A stretch of 64,000 nt of DNA, from the NCBI RefSeq assembly GCF_020520425.1, contig NC_079487.1:126564385-126628384 (forward strand). Direction: 5' to 3'. Below are positions 58,825-64,000 of the stretch, piece by piece. Both the position numbers and the translations under genes were made by a program. This DNA comes from Spinacia oleracea (Eukaryota > Streptophyta > Magnoliopsida > Caryophyllales > Amaranthaceae). Numbering within the stretch: the first letter of the stretch is position 1; every line of letters begins with the position of its first letter. The notes under the pieces were generated by a model that saw only the letters and a list, made by a program, of their open reading frames with translations, was not told the DNA's origin and made no database searches.

Positions 58825-60050
58825 TTCCAAAGATTTGCCTTTAATCTAATCTTAATTTCTAAACTCGTGATCATCTAGTTTGCCTAATTCTAATTAGTAG
58901 GATTTTTTTGTTTTTCTATTTTTTTAAAATTCAAATTATATTATAAAATTTATGATAAGAAGTCATGCAACTGATCCGAACAATAACTGATTGATGCTAA
59001 AATGTAGGGAAATTCTCACTCACTTTGAAATGCTTTCTTTCGTATCATTGGGTCATATTATCGTGTATTGTTGTGTTTCTGACTAAAGAGCAAACAATTG
59101 TTATGAAATCCCCATCATGAATTTTCACTAGAATCCGAAAAAGCATATACTCTCAACTTCTATCTACCAGTCTTCGCTTTGTTCGACTTATTTTGTATGA
59201 ACTTAATAATTCAAAATAAGTCGAACGCAAAATATCATAACAAAAATAAATTAATAACCCTCATAAATGGTAGATTGGTTGATGTTTAATTAACAAAATA
59301 AAAATAGAACCAAAATTTTGAAACGACTTGCCTATATTTCAACCTAAGATAACTTCGAAACTGAAAAGCCCTAACCATATTTCATTATTTTCTATAATGT
59401 TTTCTTCTTTATGCCTTAGTGAGTATAGTTGGTATGGCAACTCTTGTTTTACAATCAATTGATTCATATATCAAATATATTAACCTCAAAACAGTTATAG
59501 GTGGATGCTCCGTGTAAAATTAATGGTGTGCGCGTAACTTTAAAAACATACAAATATTTCCTATATTTCTTGACCAACACATATTTTTGTCTGATCCAAG
59601 TACACATATGCTTATTGAATTCAGTCAAATTAATGAAAAAAATAGCAAATTCAAGCGCCCTCAACCAAGTGAACTACTACACCCTATATACCTTTTCTTT
59701 TGTCACACAATTGTTACCAATAATTTAGAAGCAATTGATACAAGCAAACAAGAAACAATTCCCATAAAACTCTTTTTGGAGGAATTTTCTTATAATGCGT
59801 TCTATTCATGTGACTTTCTCTTACACGGAAGATGGGAAAAACCAATGAACTAGCCGGCTAAAGCTTCGGCAAAGATGGCAAGAAAACTGACTTATTAATT
59901 AGTAGAGGTAACTTCTTGTAGAATTACAGAGAAAATCAAGTTATTCTCATTAAACATACGAAAAAGTATTAATACATGCCTAAACTTGAGCACAAAAAAA
60001 CTTAATTAACAAAACTCTAATCAACTTAAAGATAATTAAACGCTAATCTA
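58825..60050. other. Intergenic region, one unrecognised open frame
   Basis: A plus-strand frame at 59587-59853 (88 codons, ending HGRWEKPMN) resembles no family I know. A 60-bp remnant of the AAGTTCAGATAAG-type MITE lies at 59171-59230. The rest is AT-rich spacer. Confidence 0.4.
59171..59230. repeat. Minimal AAGTTCAGATAAG-type MITE remnant
   Basis: TTCGCTTTGTTCGACTTATT and its inverted partner AAAATAAGTCGAACGCAAAA lie almost end to end, so the element is reduced to its terminal repeats. Confidence 0.6.
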
Positions 60051-60884
60051 TCAGCGCGCTACCCCGAGAGGGATATCACGAATCCCAGACTGCTTCGAGG
60101 CTACAGAGGTGTTGTTAACATTAACATGGTTCTTCTTTGCACATTCGGAAGCAATAATATCTTTCATACCAACTTCAACCTTCAACCATTGATCTCTGGT
60201 AAAAGAAGGCCATATATGATAAGGCTCTGTAACAACAGACGAATTATTCAGCAACATCTTCGCCTTTTCAGTATTGAGAGCGAGTGCACTGAGTATAACC
60301 ATGAGTCGATAGAATGCAGTACTTGGTGATAAACCCTTCAACAACCAATCATCGTAAACATTAACAGAAACCATTAATGGCTTATTGTCTATTGCAGAAG
60401 ACTGCAGGTGTAAGTAATCAGCCAAACCACCAAGTTTCGCAGTATTCAGAGATGCGTGGAAAGGAACTTGCAACTTACTTTCTCTAATAATTATGTTAGG
60501 GAAATCATCACGCAAGTGAACTACTAAAGACCCCAATACTCCTTTACGATTCACAATTATTTGTTTCGGTTGTTCATCAACAGGTAAAGATCGAACAAGG
60601 GCAGCAACTTCTTCCCCTGTTTTCCACTCTGACAGAAAATTCAGACTCAGATTCAGACCATTCTGCTGTGAGTTTTGTCCTACTGTATCAATAACCTTCA
60701 AAAACAGTTGTCCAGTTTGAAGACTAAACACCAAAACAGCACCATTGTTAATCATTGGTTTCGACGATTTGTGGTTTGTGTCATCAACAAACCAGATGAC
60801 CTGATTCTGAAATATCTCGCTGAAGTTTTCGGACATCAGACATGGCTGATCAGTAGGCCTGTTTCCGCTGTTTACTCCTGACAT
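60051..60884 (-). CDS. Stand-alone Prp8 RNase H-like domain protein (splicing factor 8-derived)
   Basis: A single-exon frame of 277 aa matching domain IV (RNase H-like) of the spliceosome core protein Prp8. Landmarks are VIWFVDDTN (29-37), NGAVLVFSLQTGQLFLKVI (47-65), EEVAALVRSLPVDEQPKQII (91-110), YDDWL (177-181), VVTEPYHIWPS (217-227), DQWLKVEV (231-238) and SGIRDI (266-271). It stops there, before the Jab1/MPN domain, where Prp8 continues. Identity to Prp8 is partial, so it is diverged. The Prp8 segment YRVTIHKTFEGN, the beta-hairpin, is replaced by a short HKSSKP link. I chose this Met because a TATA box lies about 95 bp upstream; the frame stays open 39 codons further. Absence of introns suggests retroposition of a partial Prp8 message. 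Confidence 0.82.
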   Translation of the reverse strand: MSGVNSGNRPTDQPCLMSENFSEIFQNQVIWFVDDTNHKSSKPMINNGAVLVFSLQTGQLFLKVIDTVGQNSQQNGLNLSLNFLSEWKTGEEVAALVRSLPVDEQPKQIIVNRKGVLGSLVVHLRDDFPNIIIRESKLQVPFHASLNTAKLGGLADYLHLQSSAIDNKPLMVSVNVYDDWLLKGLSPSTAFYRLMVILSALALNTEKAKMLLNNSSVVTEPYHIWPSFTRDQWLKVEVGMKDIIASECAKKNHVNVNNTSVASKQSGIRDIPLGVAR

Positions 60885-60974
60885 TGCCGCTGGTTTAATT
60901 TTGGTTGTAAAAGTACGTTCTGAGTATGTTTTGTTGGAGATTTTGGTTATGAAGTTGTGATTGATGATTGAGGC

Positions 60975-60984
60975 AATATTTATA
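60975..60984 (-). promoter_or_regulatory. TATA box of the Prp8-like gene
   Basis: On the minus strand this reads TATAAATATT, a strong plant TATA word about 95 bp above the chosen ATG. It lies inside the upstream extension of the open frame, which argues against the earlier start. Confidence 0.55.
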
Positions 60985-61001
60985 GGAGAGGTAGCTTGCA
61001 T

Positions 61002-61321
61002 ATTACGACTTCCTTAATCTACCAAGGATAGGAAATCTAAGGCGGCTAACATGCCTTAGTGTTACCACACGGCCAAGTGTTTCCTGAACTAATTCAAAAA
61101 CTTTCCTATTTTTTTTTTATGGGAATTAAAGACTTTCCTATTTTTTTTTTATGGCAATTAAAAAACTTTCCTAATTACAATAGGAAACATATTAATTCAA
61201 ATTATTAATTATCCATGTTAATACGAAGTACTTCACATACTATCCTAATTATACGTCTAATAGGAATAACTAGTTCCTGTATGGCCATTGGCCAATACGG
61301 GCATTAGAAATACACATCTAA
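61002..61321. other. Promoter-side spacer of the Prp8-like gene
   Basis: AT-rich DNA with a short local duplication: ACTTTCCTATTTTTTTTTTA occurs twice, at about 61100 and 61132. No gene is recognised. Confidence 0.45.
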
Positions 61322-61568
61322 ACTGTTGTTTGCTTCAACTTATTTCAAGATAAATTCATACAAAATAAGTTACTTTTTAGGAAAAAAAAGTATTTTCGGA
61401 CAATGTAACACACACAAAAAATATCAGACAATTAACAAACAAAAGGTTTTTTTTAGAAGGAACAAGTTTATTTCAACAACAATAAGTTTAGACTAGATAA
61501 GCTCGAAAAAACTAAGTTCAAATAATTAATTTCAGTCAAAATAAGGTGAATCTTATCAAACATAGCCT
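61322..61568. mobile_element. AAGTTCAGATAAG-type MITE
   Basis: The left end has TTTGCTTCAACTTATTTCAA. The right end, reverse-complemented, has GGCTATGTTTGATAAG and then TTATTTTGACT. It is a diverged member of the dispersed family. Confidence 0.5.
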
Positions 61569-63413
61569 AAGCGCAATCTGATATTTGTATTAAATCACAG
61601 AGTACAAAGTATATTTTTAAAACAACCAGACTCCAAGTGGAACCCCATAAGCTAGATCCACACATCATCCCAATCTGTGCCCTATTAGGGTCGTAAGGGT
61701 GGGACGTACCGAGGGTCATGTAAACAAGAAAAATACAAGTTACAAATTGGGGGTGAGGGAAATACACACGCCCTCAGTCTTAACTACTAAAGTCAAGACT
61801 TCATTGGTGGTGGCTTGATATGTGATAATGGGATGTGTTTCTCCCTGGCTATCACATCTCATAAGGTGAATCACCGTCTGAAAAAATTATCAAAAAACGC
61901 AAACGAATTAGGCTCCATATCAATGGTGTTATTAGTTGTAAATTTCCTAAACGAAGTTTTTAATCAATTGATGACATTTTTTAGAGATCCAAGAGGGTTT
62001 GAAGGGTGACAAATTTGTGAGACCATAATCACGGAGTGGAATAAAATAATACCACAATCATTGCTCGTATTAAAAAAAAAGATGTGAGAGTAAGAGTTGG
62101 TTAGCTGGCATCCTGTCCTCCTAATGTTACTGTGATTTGGACTATATACTATCTTATTTTCACTCTTCATTTTATTTCAAGAACTTGTGTCGGATCTTGA
62201 ACATTCCGATCAGTGTAATCCACTAGAAAACCTGATTTTGGGCCAAACTCATGAAATTTTTTCGCAACATCGTGTCAGATTGGGTCATGCACTTGTAGCG
62301 TACATGAGTCCAAGTAACATAGGACCCACGAAACCCAACATGTTGTACGTCCGTAGTTATCACTTTCAAAAACTAGAGTAAATAATTTGAACAACCCATA
62401 TGGCCAAATGGAAATCCATTTGCATGAAGAGAAAAAAAAAAAAAAAAAAACTTGAAAACACATGCATTCGGCCCCCTTTTGTGGGTGGCGAGGTAGTAGA
62501 CTGAGTATGTATGTTTTTCATCTGACTGCAGCATCTGACAGACTGACAGTGAGAAACTGGTGAAATTAATCAGCACATATTCTTGCGACAAGAATGCGCT
62601 CAAATCTGACACTTTCTTCATAAACAAACCCTAACTATGCTTGGCTGCTAGTATGCTCTTCTCCGGGAATCTGGAATTTAAAACGCACCAAACAAACAAG
62701 AAGCATGCCATTGTGATTAATATATATAGTCCAATCTTTTTCTATCAACTTGGCAAAACATTTGGCTTCTAGTCAAGTAAAAGAATGTGTGTTTGTGACT
62801 TTGTGTGTGCGTTCTTGGATCGATTTGAAGAAAGGTTAAAAAAGACAATGATTAATCAATCTCATCGAGTACCGTGATCGAAAACTCGTTTGAAACACTG
62901 ATTTCAGACTTTGAAAAGAAAGGTGGAGTACAAGACAATGAGCCTTAGTAGCGTCGTCCATGAATAAAATACAACCAATAAGTGCAGCAATTGTGTGTAG
63001 GGTTTGTACTTGATGAGTAGTTTCAAAGGATGACAAAATGAGTACTTGGGATTTGGGGTGGTGGTGGTGGTCTTCCCTCACATTCATGAGATTTTAGACT
63101 TTCCACATACTTGGGATCACAGGTCAAAAAAAAAATTGATTCACCTTTGGAAATTGTGGCAGAGAAAGGGATTTAACATCACTTTTAGAAAATGAAAAAT
63201 ATATTACTAACTTCAATATACCACCAATATTCATAGGGGATGTCATACCTCAACAAAAGGCTTTGATGGGTTAACAGTGTAACAACCACCAACTGAGTGA
63301 TACTACCCCAAGACTCCTACTTCAAAAAGGGATCACCATACCGATCTCTATGTTTTTTGAAGGAATTGATCATAGATACGATATAATATGTGCCAACAAA
63401 TCAAAGATTTAGT
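61569..63413. other. Intergenic region, no gene recognised
   Basis: It contains scattered short open frames with no family resemblance, an A-run at 62431-62450 and a GGT-rich stretch near 63055-63075. The part next to 63413 is probably the 3' untranslated region of the glutamine-rich gene. Confidence 0.45.
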
Positions 63414-64000
63414 TTATGTATATGAGTAGCTGCGGTTGTAGCCTGCTCTGAACCGGATATTTTGCTGATTGAATGCATCCATCGCATAATCAGTAGGCAT
63501 GATGACTGATTGACGTCTTCCCTCCTCCTGGACTGCCCCAAACACAATCTCATTGGTTTTCTCACAGCTTTGCTCATAGTAAGTCTGAGGGATGGATGAG
63601 TGATGCTGATGACGGTACTGATGTTTCTCACGTTTCTGCTTCTGCTGTGGCTGTTGCTGTGACTGTGGATGTTGCTGCTGCTGTTGCTGTGGCTGTTGCT
63701 GCTGCTGTTGCTGTGGTTGTGGCTGCTGCTGTTGCTGTGGCTGTGGCTGTTGCTGCTGCTGTAACTGTTGCTGAGGCAGCTGCTGGAACTCTGTGTCCCA
63801 ACCACTGTAGAAAGCTCGGCTTTGTCTCAGCTGTTGTTGCATTTTTTCTGCGTCTTTAGACATGAAGGCATATGTTTTCTTTGGGGTAGGCGTCCTAGTT
63901 TCAATTGACGGAGGCTCCTCTTCTTTGGGTATATGATAACTCTCTGGTGACTGCCAAGTGTGGGTTTGCTGATACTGTCCTTGATTCCTGTATTGGTACG
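63414..64000 (-). CDS. Glutamine-rich protein, C-terminal part (5' end beyond the window)
   Basis: The open frame enters from the window edge and stops at 63414. It reads YRNQGQYQQTHTWQSPES, then an acidic-proline stretch (PKEEEPPSIETRTPTPKK), then TYAFMSKDAEKMQQQLRQSR with FYSGWDTEF. Next comes a Gln/Pro run of about 65 residues coded by CAG/CAA/CCA triplets, a basic stretch, and the end NIRFRAGYNRSYSYT. The TYAFMSKDAEKMQQQL block looks conserved and may be a small motif, but I cannot name the family. The Met at 63863 is unlikely to be the true start because the frame continues upstream. The Gln run is prone to length change. Confidence 0.7.
   Translation of the reverse strand, partial: YQYRNQGQYQQTHTWQSPESYHIPKEEEPPSIETRTPTPKKTYAFMSKDAEKMQQQLRQSRAFYSGWDTEFQQLPQQQLQQQQQPQPQQQQQPQPQQQQQQQPQQQQQQHPQSQQQPQQKQKREKHQYRHQHHSSIPQTYYEQSCEKTNEIVFGAVQEEGRRQSVIMPTDYAMDAFNQQNIRFRAGYNRSYSYT

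Noticed and set aside
59587-59853. 88-codon plus-strand frame as a gene
   Set aside because: No recognisable domain, splice partner or promoter was found. I mention it only within the intergenic entry.
63640-63760. Regular short repeats that might suggest a CRISPR-like array
   Set aside because: They are CAG/CAA/CCA triplets coding for glutamine and proline, without spacers. CRISPR arrays are not expected in plant nuclear DNA.
63596-63859. Open frame of alternating Ala and Val on the plus strand
   Set aside because: It is the antisense shadow of the Gln/Pro-coding repeat of the gene on the minus strand.

Overview
The window is nuclear DNA of a flowering plant, a eudicot. Its genes have many introns with GT-AG borders, its intergenic DNA is AT-rich, and it is packed with plant-type LTR elements, MITEs and SINE-like pieces. 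Several Stowaway-like MITEs carry ends (CTCCCTCCGTCCCGGAATA) that I associate with Caryophyllales such as spinach, beet and quinoa. That placement is a guess from memory; the sequence does not prove it.

Layout. 1 to about 1550 is the 3' half of a broken Copia element. 1812-10631 is a complete-ended Ty3/Gypsy chromovirus-like element with 2.15 kb LTRs about 99% alike, a 5-bp target duplication, and a heavily decayed interior. 10637-13055 holds LTR debris, a LINE ORF1 fragment and a broken matrix metalloproteinase gene. 14836-20329 (minus strand) holds two intronless nepenthesin-type aspartic protease genes made by a roughly 2 kb duplication. 21466-42310 (minus strand) is one large gene for the gamma subunit of the AP-1 clathrin adaptor, with 18 coding exons and 874 aa. 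Its introns hold a solo LTR, a Stowaway MITE, a hAT MITE and a perfect hairpin. 45020-47073 is a hAT-like element with a Stowaway MITE inside. 47851-51308 (plus strand) is a six-exon NHL-repeat membrane protein gene. 52416-53033 is a Pack-MULE carrying an Hsp70 gene fragment. 53495-54800 is a cluster of MITEs. 55025-57163 (minus strand) is a six-exon SWEET sugar transporter gene. 60051-60884 (minus strand) is an intronless gene for a stand-alone Prp8 RNase H-like domain. 63414 to the window edge (minus strand) is the 3' end of a glutamine-rich protein gene.

The genes do not form a pathway or operon. They are ordinary single plant genes separated by mobile DNA. The most interesting items are the Prp8-derived gene, which keeps the RNase H-like core but lacks the beta-hairpin segment; the SWEET gene, which has lost both conserved prolines of its second half; the Hsp70-carrying Pack-MULE; the Gypsy copy with young LTRs, a decayed interior and one long acidic open frame; and a hAT-MITE family with two opposite-facing copies.

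Exon coordinates were built by hand from splice signals, reading-frame continuity and remembered family sequences. They have not been checked against transcripts or databases.
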